Source: Anaerolineae bacterium (GTDB lineage Bacteria; Chloroflexota; Anaerolineae; Aggregatilineales; UBA2796). From it: 64,000 nt of DNA. This document shows, piece after piece, positions 8,822-17,230 of the stretch (position 1 is the first letter of the stretch; every line of letters starts with the position of its first letter). The stretch spans positions 1-64,000 of the forward strand of contig JAHBVJ010000012.1 in the NCBI GenBank assembly GCA_019637615.1. The letters are read 5' to 3'. A model generated the notes under the pieces. It worked only from the letters and a program-made list of their open reading frames with translations. It had not been told where the DNA came from and did not search any database. Position numbers and translations under genes: made by a program.

Positions 8822-8882
8822 CCAAATTTCTGATGGGATGTTTACAATGGACAGTTTGAGGCATTCATGAGTCAGAGTGAAG

Positions 8883-9791
8883 ATGGTTAATCGCGATGGA
8901 TTGCGTTCGCTCTACACACAAATCGCAGCTCGCTATGAAGCGGATGTGATCCCTGTGTTCGCGCCACTGGCGGCAGATTTTGCGGAGTGGATCGGAGCGT
9001 GCAGCGCAGCGTATCTGGACGGCACCTTGGATGATCCCTTCGCGATGGAAGAGACGAGGATTTCGCCAACAATGCAGCAGCGATTGATGGCGATGAATGC
9101 GCTGGATATTGGCACGGGAACGGGGATTCTGGCGCGGACGCTGGCGACGACGTTTCAGTCTGTGGTCGGAGTCGATCTGTCAGCGGCGATGCTGGCAGCC
9201 GCGCCGCCGAATCCGCGCACAACATTGATCGCTGGGGATGTGCATCAATTGCCATTCCGCGCCAATGCATTCCGGTTGGCAGTTTCCTCATTCGGGTTGA
9301 ATACGACCACGCCAAAGCAATCGCTGCGGTCGGTTACGCGAGTGCTGCGTCCGAACGGCGGCTTGTTATTCTTGCAAGAATGGGGCGCTCTGGATGATCT
9401 CGCACGGGCAGCAGATGATTTGCTGCGTGAACGCCAACCTAGTGATTTCGAGATTCCTGACGAAGCATTGCGCGCATTCCTAAGCGAGGATAGTCCGTGG
9501 TATGCGCAGTTGAGCGACGCGGACGATTATTTCGATTCGCTCAAGCGGTTAGGCTATCAGCAGGTGTGGGCGCGTGAAGCCGCGTTTGTGAACGTGGAAG
9601 TGAGTATTGAGACATTCATCCGGTATAAACTGGCTTGGCCTTCGCGCCGACTGCCGTATCTCGCAATGAGTGCTGATCAGCGCAGTGCCTTCGACGCCAA
9701 ATTCCGCGAACATGTGCAGCGCTACAGCCATGACGGGCAGCATGTGATTTGGTCACCGCCGCTGATTCGAGCATTCGCCGTCAAGGGCTAG
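8883..9791 (+). CDS. class I SAM-dependent methyltransferase
   Basis: This is a 302-residue soluble methyltransferase. Motif I (LDIGTGTGILARTLA, about residues 75-90) and the following acidic strand end (VVGVDLSAAML) bind S-adenosylmethionine. The later motifs IAGDVHQLPFRANAFRLAVSSFGLN and the RVLRPNGGLLFLQEW strand match the UbiE/Methyltransf_11-type core. Substrate is not evident. I chose the ATG at 8883 over a GTG two codons earlier; the ribosome-binding site is weak either way. Its stop codon overlaps the stop of the convergent histidine kinase by four bases (CTAG shared). Confidence 0.9.
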   Translation: MVNRDGLRSLYTQIAARYEADVIPVFAPLAADFAEWIGACSAAYLDGTLDDPFAMEETRISPTMQQRLMAMNALDIGTGTGILARTLATTFQSVVGVDLSAAMLAAAPPNPRTTLIAGDVHQLPFRANAFRLAVSSFGLNTTTPKQSLRSVTRVLRPNGGLLFLQEWGALDDLARAADDLLRERQPSDFEIPDEALRAFLSEDSPWYAQLSDADDYFDSLKRLGYQQVWAREAAFVNVEVSIETFIRYKLAWPSRRLPYLAMSADQRSAFDAKFREHVQRYSHDGQHVIWSPPLIRAFAVKG

Positions 9792-11095
9792 CTGGCGTTC
9801 GCACAATCCGAGTCATCGGGATTTGCTGGCAAGGTGAATTTGAAGTCTGAACCGACATCGAGTTCACTCTCTGCCCAGATTGTTCCCTTATGCATCTCCA
9901 CCAGATCGCGACAGATTGCCAAGCCCAAGCCAGTGCTGGTGCGTTTCTGCTTGGTGTCGGTGCTAAAGGTTTGGAAGCGCGTGAATACCTTCGCCAAATT
10001 CTCTTGGCTGATGCCCGCGCCTGTATCACGCACACCGATCAAGACACTTCGTTGGTCAGGCAGATAGCGACCATAAAGCGTGATGCTGCCCTGCTGGGTG
10101 GCTTTGAGAGCATTGGACATCAGATTGAGCAATACCTGCTGGATGCGGTCAGGATCCATACATAGAATGGGCATGTCATCGCTGACATCGAATTCAAAAC
10201 TGACTTCGGGAGGCCAGTTCAAGCCCTTGGAGATGCTGTAAATCTGCTTCAAGAAATGCTGGAGATCGACGTGTTCTTTGTGAACCTTCATGACACCCAT
10301 TTCCAGCTTCACCAAGTCAAATACATCGTTGGTCAGCTTGAGGGCGTTGTTCGCAGCGTTATTGGCCTTGACGACCCATTCCAATTGCTCACCGTTCAGT
10401 TCACCAAGCATCCCTTCGCTCAACATGGTCAGCGAACCAACTACAATCGAGAGCGGGGAACGCATATCATGTGCCACGTTGCTCAGGAAAACGGTGCGCA
10501 GCCGATTGGCTTCGACGGCATCCATCCAGCTATGTTCAACGTTCACTTTCGCATCTTCTAGTTCGCGAGTACGCTCCTGTACGCGCTCCTCAAGATTTTC
10601 GATGAGGATGGCATTTTCGATGGCAACGGCGGCTTGGTTCGCGAAGAGGGTCAACGGCGGCAGCGATTCAGCATTGAAGCGACCGGAGATGTTGCGATTT
10701 TCTACGTAGATCGCGCCGAGCTTCTCACCACGCGAAACGAGAGGAACGCACATCACAGAACGCAATTTGAGGTTCATGACGCTGCGCGCATATTTGTATT
10801 TATCGTCGGCAATCGCATTGCGCAACACGACTGGTTCGCCCGTCTCAAATACCTGCGTGAGAATCGAGTGACTATACTGTTCTTCGCCAACCTCATCCTG
10901 CGGGATGCGCACCACAATATGCGGCGTGCCATCGGCCTGACGCAACATCAAGAATCCGTGTTCAGCTCCCACCAATTTGACGGCCTCTTCCATTGCGTAA
11001 TTCAGCAATGGTACAAGGCTGGTGGTTTCTGCCATACGTCGGCTAACTTCCAACACATGTTGGAGGAGGGTTAGATCCATTGTTGTCTGCGTCAT
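9788..11095 (-). CDS. soluble GAF-domain sensor histidine kinase
   Basis: This two-component sensor kinase of about 435 residues has no transmembrane segment, so it senses an intracellular signal. A GAF domain (about residues 15-165, GAEHGFLMLR to TLFANQAAVAIENA) is followed by a short coiled coil, the HisKA phosphoacceptor box (NVAHDMRSPLS, His near 208) and the HATPase domain with N box (LLNLMSNALKAT), G1 (DTGAGIS) and G2 (TGLGLAI). The ATG at 11095 has AAGG seven bases upstream and is preferred to the one at 11101. No response regulator is adjacent, so it is an orphan kinase here. Confidence 0.93.
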   Translation of the reverse strand: MTQTTMDLTLLQHVLEVSRRMAETTSLVPLLNYAMEEAVKLVGAEHGFLMLRQADGTPHIVVRIPQDEVGEEQYSHSILTQVFETGEPVVLRNAIADDKYKYARSVMNLKLRSVMCVPLVSRGEKLGAIYVENRNISGRFNAESLPPLTLFANQAAVAIENAILIENLEERVQERTRELEDAKVNVEHSWMDAVEANRLRTVFLSNVAHDMRSPLSIVVGSLTMLSEGMLGELNGEQLEWVVKANNAANNALKLTNDVFDLVKLEMGVMKVHKEHVDLQHFLKQIYSISKGLNWPPEVSFEFDVSDDMPILCMDPDRIQQVLLNLMSNALKATQQGSITLYGRYLPDQRSVLIGVRDTGAGISQENLAKVFTRFQTFSTDTKQKRTSTGLGLAICRDLVEMHKGTIWAESELDVGSDFKFTLPANPDDSDCANAS

Positions 11096-11345
11096 GAACA
11101 TGCCTTATTTGCTGGTAATGCTCTACTTTTCCTAGTTTACCAAATGCAAGCGCTATATTTGGTTAATTCCGATGTCGTTTCGTACCAAGCACGCTAACTA
11201 GTGGCGACGAATACACGAATTGGGCGGTCATTCCCTACATCATATCTTAAGGTTTAAATCCATTATACTGACGTATAGGGAATTTGATGAGCGCACTACC
11301 CCATATTCGTAAAACTTATATGAAAAATTCATGGAACCTTGGCAG

Positions 11346-11564
11346 CTAGTATATCTCTGGCATCTCTAGCGGCTCAGGTTGAGGACGACATAGACCACAC
11401 CAAATCGCATCCGCGACGACAATCGCCTTAGGGGTTTGATTCGCACCGACGTAAACGGAGAGGAAGAATGGGAGTTTTGATGCGTGATCCTTGCAAACGA
11501 AACGTCCGCAAAAACGACAGGAAGCGTGGCTTGGATTATCGCAAACCCAGCAATTAGCAGACAT
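11346..11564 (-). CDS. small zinc-finger (B-box-like) protein
   Basis: This 72-residue protein begins with a Cys/His cluster: CWVC, then CRFC, VCKDHA, and a late CGLC. The spacing (CxxC-x7-CxxC-x4-CxxH) resembles a B-box or other cross-brace zinc-binding fold. No enzymatic motif is present, and the rest is short with a hydrophobic middle. It is likely a metal-stabilised adaptor. The gene is isolated: about 250 bases without features separate it from the histidine kinase start. Confidence 0.65.
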   Translation of the reverse strand: MSANCWVCDNPSHASCRFCGRFVCKDHASKLPFFLSVYVGANQTPKAIVVADAIWCGLCRPQPEPLEMPEIY

Positions 11565-11680
11565 GTCTTGATCGGCTTTCCTTGAGATGAACGATTAATA
11601 ACCTGTTGATACGACGATTTACGTCCATTGTAACACACTATCCCCCTGCCACTTTGAGCAGCAGGGAGATTGATACGAGT

Positions 11681-14600
11681 TTAAGAGTTTTGCGGCGTCC
11701 GACGGCGTCGATAGAGCACCAACGCGACGAGCACAATCCCCAGCACAAAAGCGGCAGTAGCCAAGTTGACATCTGAATCTGACGGTGCTGGCGGGAGACC
11801 CGTCGCAGGCAGGGATGGACGATTGCTGCGCACTTTGAGCGAGGCCGTTGCAATTTGCCCATTCATCGAGGCTGTGTTGAGCACATCGAAGGGCGGATGG
11901 GCATCGGGACGCAGACGACAGGTGATGGTCATGGTGACTACCTGACCGGGCTGGATCACACCGATGTTGAACGTGAACGTCCTGCCACTGAAGGTATACG
12001 TCCCTTGACTGGTCGTGGCGGAGATGATGTCCAGCGCTTCGTTCAGCGTGTCGGTCACGGTCACAGGGCCAGTCGGCGCGGTGCCGATATTGCTGGCGGT
12101 GATGGTGAAAGTCACGATGTCGCCGGGAACTGCCAGCGCGGGATCGACGGATTTGTCGAGGCGCGGATCGGCAAACTGAAGATTCGGCGTCGGATTGGAG
12201 GGCACGGAAGACGGCGACGGCGTAAGCGTTGAGAGTGTACCCGTCGGGGTTGGCGTTGGTGTATCCGTCACCAGTGTGCCGGTCGGCGTCGGTGTCGGCG
12301 TCTCAGTGAAGATAGTGCCGGTCGGCGTCTCGGTTGGTGTTTCTGATGGCGACCCCGTAGCCGTTGGCGTCTCGGATTCGGTCGGCGTCGGCGTATCGGT
12401 TTCCGTCGGGCTGGCGGAAGCTGTCACGGTAGGACTGGCGGTATCCGTCGGCGTTGGCGTGTCAGTTGGCGTATCGGTGGACGTCGGGGTCGGCGTCTCC
12501 GTCGGCGTGACCGTCAAACTGCTAGTCGGCGTGCTCGTCGGGGTATCCGTCGGTGTGTCGGTGAACGTCGGCGTGGGTGTGTTGGTAGGTGTATCCGTTG
12601 CCGTCGGGGTACTCGTCGGCGTATCGGTCGGTGTGTTCGTGAACGTCGGCGTGGGTGTGTTGGTGGGTGTATCCGTCGGCGTATTGGTCGCGGTTGGCGT
12701 CAGCGTGTTGGTAGGCGTGTCCGTCGATGTCGGCGTACTGGTAGGCGTATCGGTTGGCGTGTTGGTCGCTGTCGGAGTTGCCGTTGAGGTCGGTGTGTCG
12801 GTTGGTGTCGAGGTGTTGGTTGGTGTCGGCGTCGGCGCATCAAAGAAGCCGAAGTCGTAGGTGTGGTTATTTTGTCCCGCCGCACCCAACGTGATCACTG
12901 TGGCGACATAGCCGGGAATCAGCGCCGGATTGCCGTCCGAGTCGCGGCTGTCACCGTTGGCACTGCCATCTGCGTCCAGCAGCGTGGGCAAATAGGGAAG
13001 CAGCGCGACTTGATTCAACGGAATTCGGATGGTGTATTGGCGTCCGAACACGAGCGGCAGGTTATAGACCGCGCTGGTATTGCCCAAGCCCAGATCGGGG
13101 CCGTTGCTGAAGTAGTAGGTACCGTTGGCATCGGTCACTGCCGTGAACACCTGACCCGTCACGCTATCGACAAGTTCGACCGTCACGCCGGGGATCACGG
13201 GTTCTTCGGGCGTCTGGATGCCATCTTTATTCAGATCGAGCCAGACGCGGTTGCCAATTTCGACAGGAGCCATCTGGCAGAGCAGTTCCAAGTCACCGAT
13301 ACCAACACCTTTGCCGAACGCATAGCCGTTGTTGGTGAAAGTGCCTGTTGTATAGAGCGCGTAACCGTAACGCGTCTCACCAGTGATGTTGTCGAAGTGA
13401 CGAACACCGCCGCTGAAGACCTGATCGTTGTTCGGGTTGAAGGTAGAAGATACTACTTCGCCGGAGCCGGGGAGCAGCGCTAACCCACCAATGGCAATTT
13501 CTTGGTGGTTAGGCACACCAGCCGCCGAGAAGTTGTCGAAATAAAACTCGCCGCCGCCGGGGCCTTGCGCTGGCAACGCTGGCGCGAAGGGTTCGTAGGA
13601 CAGCTTGCCGGGTGGACTGTTCGGGCAGAGGCCGTTATTTTCCAGTTGATAGCCGCCCGCTACACTACACAGCCGCAAGATTTCGCCACCAGCAGGTTTT
13701 GGGGGCGCATCGGGGGTATCGCCCGGCCCCAAACGAGGACGCGCCATCGCCGCCCGATCAAGGAAGCCTAGCACCATCGACCCGTCCATGTCGAACTCGA
13801 TGTCCGACAAAATAGGCTGTGGGCCACTAGGCTCGACGGTGGGGTCTTGCCACCATGTCCAGTTGTTGGCTTCTGGCGTCGGATCGCCGTTGTTGATCTG
13901 ACCCTTGCTGTAGCTGAGATCGATAAAGAAGGGGAAGGTTGGCGCACCAGTTGCCGCCCCAGTCAGCGCATCTAGCTCGACAATGTAAGCACGCGGCGTA
14001 ACGTTGAGGCTTTCGCAGATTACTCCTACGTAGACCTTTCCGTTGTGGGGCTTCAGCCCCCACGGATGCATGGTATCGGTTCCGCATTGATTGGGGATCG
14101 CAAAGGACGTAATATCTGCGTTGGTAGCTAAGGTGCCTGCTGGTGGAATGTTGATTTTGTACAGCCGTTGGTCAAAGAGATTGACCGCCCACAGGCTGGC
14201 TTGATCTTCGGAAACATCGATGTCGCCAAAGCCGACAGAACCGACGCTAGCGGCTGCGCTGTCAACAATGGTTGTCGTCGCGGTTGGACTACCCGGCAAG
14301 CCTCGCCCTGCGTTATCGGGAAAACCGGCTGGACGGGTGGCAATTGGCGTAGCGAGGGCGTCGAAGTTAACGAATAAGGCTGGCCCGCCCGCGCCTGAAT
14401 TCAACACATAGATCGCGCCTGTGGCATTCGAAGTGCCCGTCCCGCCCTGTCCGAGGCCAGCGCCCGCGTGCAGAGCCGCAGCGGCAAAGACACGGTTCGT
14501 CGTGCGTTGGTAGGCGATGCCCCACAAGGAACCCACCTGTGAAGCCGTGCCGATGGTGTAATCGGGCGGTGCGGGCACGGAGCCATTCGAGTTATAGGCA

Positions 14601-15157
14601 AAGCCTACCCATGACGGAATGCCAGCCACGGTGCTGCCTGCTTGGGTTGGATCGCCGTTCACGAAGCAAGTTGTCGCGAGGTCGGGATTGTTTTGACAGT
14701 ATTCACCGGGGATTTGGACGCCAAAGTCAATATTGGTGAGATTGGCAAGCGTCGTCCTGACGAAGCGGACGCTCGTATTGGCGACGCCACCACCTGTGCC
14801 ACCATTGACGGTCGTGTAAAAGCCAGCCGGAATTCCTGTGAACTCGATACGGATTTCAGAGTTATCCGGCAACGCTAGCAGTGTAGGAGAGTTAAAGGTG
14901 TAATTGCCGTTAACATCGGTGACTTGTGTCTCGGTATATCCACCGGGGCCAAAAGCTGTCACCGTGATACCGGGGACGCCGAAGTCGCCCGCCGTGACAC
15001 CCGCCACTGGATTTTGCACATCCAGCGCGCCATTGGCATTAAAGTCACGGAATACTGTGCCACTGATGGTGCCGGAGACAGCACGCACCTGTGATGTTGG
15101 CAAAACGGCAGCGGCGGTCAGGATACACATCAATAAACTGAATATCCAGCGTCGCAT
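11681..15157 (-). CDS. cell-wall-anchored SdrD-like/DUF11 surface protein with Thr-Pro repeats and LPATG motif
   Basis: This is a secreted, surface-anchored protein of about 1158 residues. The ATG at 15157 gives a signal peptide (MRRWIFSLLMCILTAAAVLP, cleavage after VRA); an ATG at 15184 preceded by GGGGGG is an alternative. Domains: SdrD B-like repeat (about 30-125, DFNANGALDV), a long beta-rich central region, a second SdrD B-like repeat (about 630-770, LDLNKDGIQTPEEP), a 200-residue Thr/Pro/Ser stalk (about 775-985), a DUF11 domain (about 985-1105), then LPATG near 1115, a hydrophobic helix and RRRR tail. The end is a typical sortase sorting signal. No sortase gene lies in the window. Likely an adhesin or S-layer-like stalk protein. 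Confidence 0.88.
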   Translation of the reverse strand: MRRWIFSLLMCILTAAAVLPTSQVRAVSGTISGTVFRDFNANGALDVQNPVAGVTAGDFGVPGITVTAFGPGGYTETQVTDVNGNYTFNSPTLLALPDNSEIRIEFTGIPAGFYTTVNGGTGGGVANTSVRFVRTTLANLTNIDFGVQIPGEYCQNNPDLATTCFVNGDPTQAGSTVAGIPSWVGFAYNSNGSVPAPPDYTIGTASQVGSLWGIAYQRTTNRVFAAAALHAGAGLGQGGTGTSNATGAIYVLNSGAGGPALFVNFDALATPIATRPAGFPDNAGRGLPGSPTATTTIVDSAAASVGSVGFGDIDVSEDQASLWAVNLFDQRLYKINIPPAGTLATNADITSFAIPNQCGTDTMHPWGLKPHNGKVYVGVICESLNVTPRAYIVELDALTGAATGAPTFPFFIDLSYSKGQINNGDPTPEANNWTWWQDPTVEPSGPQPILSDIEFDMDGSMVLGFLDRAAMARPRLGPGDTPDAPPKPAGGEILRLCSVAGGYQLENNGLCPNSPPGKLSYEPFAPALPAQGPGGGEFYFDNFSAAGVPNHQEIAIGGLALLPGSGEVVSSTFNPNNDQVFSGGVRHFDNITGETRYGYALYTTGTFTNNGYAFGKGVGIGDLELLCQMAPVEIGNRVWLDLNKDGIQTPEEPVIPGVTVELVDSVTGQVFTAVTDANGTYYFSNGPDLGLGNTSAVYNLPLVFGRQYTIRIPLNQVALLPYLPTLLDADGSANGDSRDSDGNPALIPGYVATVITLGAAGQNNHTYDFGFFDAPTPTPTNTSTPTDTPTSTATPTATNTPTDTPTSTPTSTDTPTNTLTPTATNTPTDTPTNTPTPTFTNTPTDTPTSTPTATDTPTNTPTPTFTDTPTDTPTSTPTSSLTVTPTETPTPTSTDTPTDTPTPTDTASPTVTASASPTETDTPTPTESETPTATGSPSETPTETPTGTIFTETPTPTPTGTLVTDTPTPTPTGTLSTLTPSPSSVPSNPTPNLQFADPRLDKSVDPALAVPGDIVTFTITASNIGTAPTGPVTVTDTLNEALDIISATTSQGTYTFSGRTFTFNIGVIQPGQVVTMTITCRLRPDAHPPFDVLNTASMNGQIATASLKVRSNRPSLPATGLPPAPSDSDVNLATAAFVLGIVLVALVLYRRRRTPQNS
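12215..12840 (-). repeat. Thr-Pro tandem-repeat stalk (in-gene minisatellite)
   Basis: The coding strand repeats short units that spell PTxTPT, PTDTPTST and PTNTPT. The unit length varies, mostly 12-36 bases, with near-identical copies such as the two adjacent segments around 12560 and 12650. The bias makes the opposite strand an open Val/Gly-rich frame. Such tracts can change copy number by slippage and usually form an O-glycosylated extended stalk. Confidence 0.85.
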
Positions 15158-15308
15158 GTTATTCTCTATTTGATGCCGTCTCATAAGACCCCCCCGTATG
15201 CAACCTAAATAAGTTCGGGAAGCCACTACATGGGTTTCACCGCCTAATGATAGATGCGATATGAGTTTATGGATAGTTAGAAATCTCTAACGTATCAGCC
15301 TAGTTTCG

Positions 15309-16565
15309 TTAGTTCCGTATAAATGTCGCTACTAGTTCAATTGAGGCGGTTTGCGGGAACATATCGATTGGCTGTACCTGTATTAGTTGGTAATCCTTAT
15401 GATTTAATCGTTTGGCATCGCGCGCAAAGGTGGCGAGATCGCAGCTAACATAGACGATCTTGGTGGGCGCTAATGTAGCTAAGGTGTCCAGCGCTTCCCC
15501 TTCCACACCAGCGCGGGGTGGATCGAGCACAACAGCATCAAATGTGCCCTCCAAGGTTGGTAAAACGTCTTCCACCGCGCCCGCGTAGAATTCAACGTGC
15601 GCTGCGCCGCCGAGATTGCGTTCGGCATCTTCGACCGCGGGCAAGTAGCCCTCGACCGAGATGACGGCGCTCGCTTTTTCCGCGATGAAGGCCGTGAACA
15701 ACCCGACTCCCGCAAACAGATCGAGCACGCGCTCGGTGCCTGTGAGCGCTAGTTGATCCATCACCAGATCGACCAAGCGCTCGGCTTGCGGCAGGTTCAC
15801 CTGAAAGAAGCCGCCCGCGCGGACGGTAAAAGTCCGTCCTTTAATGGTATAGTCCACGCTGTCCGTTCCGATAAGCAACTGCGGCCCTGACTCCGTCAGA
15901 TAGTTAACCGAGACGGGAATGTCGATTTCGATGTCGGGCATTTCACCGTCATACGTGGTAAGGCCGATCAAACGCTGATTGCCGTCACTGCCCACCTGCA
16001 ATCGGACGCGATCCAGCGTGGCGATGTCTTCCAGTTCCAGCGCGTTCAGGAGATCGAGCAGTTCGGGGCGGATGATGTGACATTCGTCGATGGGAATGAT
16101 ATGCTGATCATCGGTCGAGATGAATCCGAGTTCGCCTTCTTCCGTCGCATGTAGCGTAGTGTGCGTGCGATACTGCCACGGATCGGGGCTGGCGAGGACA
16201 GGATGCACAGTAAGCGTTTGAAAGCCGCCGATGCGCGTCATCTGATCGATCACGATTTGCCGTTTGAGTTCGAGTTGAGCGGCATAATCGATGTGCTGCA
16301 ATTGACAACCCCCGCACAGCCCCGGCCCGAAATTGGGGCAGCGAGGCTCAACCCGCGACGGAGCTGCCTCCAGCAGTTGGATCGGTTCCGCCGTGGCAAA
16401 GCGTCCACGATCTTGTGTGAGACGCACTATCATACGCTCACCGGGAATGGCGTAGGGCACAAAAATGGCGCGTCCGTCATGCCGTCCGATAGCGCTACCG
16501 CCGTGTGCCATCGCGGTCAGGGTTAGTTCAAATTCTGATTGTTCATTCGGTTGTTGAGTAGTCAC
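15309..16565 (-). CDS. 23S rRNA (uracil-5-)-methyltransferase, RlmD/RlmCD type
   Basis: This is an RNA m5U methyltransferase of 418 residues. An N-terminal TRAM domain (ELTLTAMAHGGSAIGRHDGRAIFV) is followed by an iron-sulfur Cys cluster (EPRCPNFGPGLCGGC, with a later Cys), the SAM motif (VLDLFAGVGLFT), the DPPRAG motif and the catalytic-Cys motif YVSCDLATFARD. The order is that of the RumA/TrmA family. The start is GTG at 16565, supported by AAGGA eight bases upstream. Whether it acts on 23S rRNA or tRNA is not decidable here; the Fe-S cluster favours an rRNA enzyme. Only 24 bases separate it from the divergent membrane-protein gene. Confidence 0.92.
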   Translation of the reverse strand: MTTQQPNEQSEFELTLTAMAHGGSAIGRHDGRAIFVPYAIPGERMIVRLTQDRGRFATAEPIQLLEAAPSRVEPRCPNFGPGLCGGCQLQHIDYAAQLELKRQIVIDQMTRIGGFQTLTVHPVLASPDPWQYRTHTTLHATEEGELGFISTDDQHIIPIDECHIIRPELLDLLNALELEDIATLDRVRLQVGSDGNQRLIGLTTYDGEMPDIEIDIPVSVNYLTESGPQLLIGTDSVDYTIKGRTFTVRAGGFFQVNLPQAERLVDLVMDQLALTGTERVLDLFAGVGLFTAFIAEKASAVISVEGYLPAVEDAERNLGGAAHVEFYAGAVEDVLPTLEGTFDAVVLDPPRAGVEGEALDTLATLAPTKIVYVSCDLATFARDAKRLNHKDYQLIQVQPIDMFPQTASIELVATFIRN

Positions 16566-16589
16566 GCCGTTCTTCCTTTGGAGTATTCA

Positions 16590-17141
16590 TTGCTCGAAGC
16601 AACAATTATCAGTATTCATCGTCATCCGCGCCCGCTGGTGAGGGCATTCACCCGTTTTGCCGTCGCGATGGGGCTTTCCGCCGCGCTGTTGGTCTTCCTG
16701 TTGCAGATCGTCATGGCCTTTACCGTTGGTTCGTTGTTCATCGGTACGGCGATTTTCACCGTATTGTTGACGATCCCGCTGATGCTGCTCAGTGTACTAC
16801 ATCCCGAAGTCACCATTACGACGACGGGAGTGCGGTTAAGGCCGCTGTTGTGGCAAGCACAAACTGTCCCGTGGAACATGCTGTCCACGTTAACCGATCA
16901 TCCATTAATTTACGAAGACCCAGTGATCAATCGCCATTTGTATGGTAAGCGGCATCGTGGGCGTGAAGGCAAAGTCATCGTGATGTGCCGAGATGCGCAC
17001 GTGATGTGGCAATATCGTCTGCTCGGATTGGTAAGCGGGGCGGGATGGACGCCCGCGTTTGGCATCTCGTCCACGACGCATACAGACTACGATCAACTGT
17101 TGCAAACACTGATATCGCGGCTAGGCGAGCAATCGGTCTAG
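16590..17141 (+). CDS. hypothetical membrane protein
   Basis: This is a roughly 183-residue protein with two closely spaced transmembrane helices (about residues 25-70: AALLVFLLQIVMAF and TAIFTVLLTIPLMLL) followed by a soluble C-terminal part of about 110 residues. I prefer the TTG start at 16590, with GGAG exactly six bases upstream, over the longer frame, because that frame would run into the divergent RlmD gene start. The C-terminal part contains VTITTTGVRLRPLLWQAQTVPW, a pattern seen in PH-like domains of membrane proteins. I do not recognise a named family. Confidence 0.65.
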   Translation: MLEATIISIHRHPRPLVRAFTRFAVAMGLSAALLVFLLQIVMAFTVGSLFIGTAIFTVLLTIPLMLLSVLHPEVTITTTGVRLRPLLWQAQTVPWNMLSTLTDHPLIYEDPVINRHLYGKRHRGREGKVIVMCRDAHVMWQYRLLGLVSGAGWTPAFGISSTTHTDYDQLLQTLISRLGEQSV

Positions 17142-17230
17142 ACGAACTCCCCAATTTGCTTATGGAAATCAGGCTGTAAAATGCTAAACTGGTGCTCAAT
17201 TAACCAATTGTGCAATAGGTGATAGTGTAA

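Noticed and set aside
12195..12860. Open plus-strand frame of 221 codons, rich in Val and Gly
   Set aside because: It is the exact antisense of the Thr-Pro repeat tract. The repeated codons produce GTC/GGC on the other strand, so the frame stays open without coding meaning.
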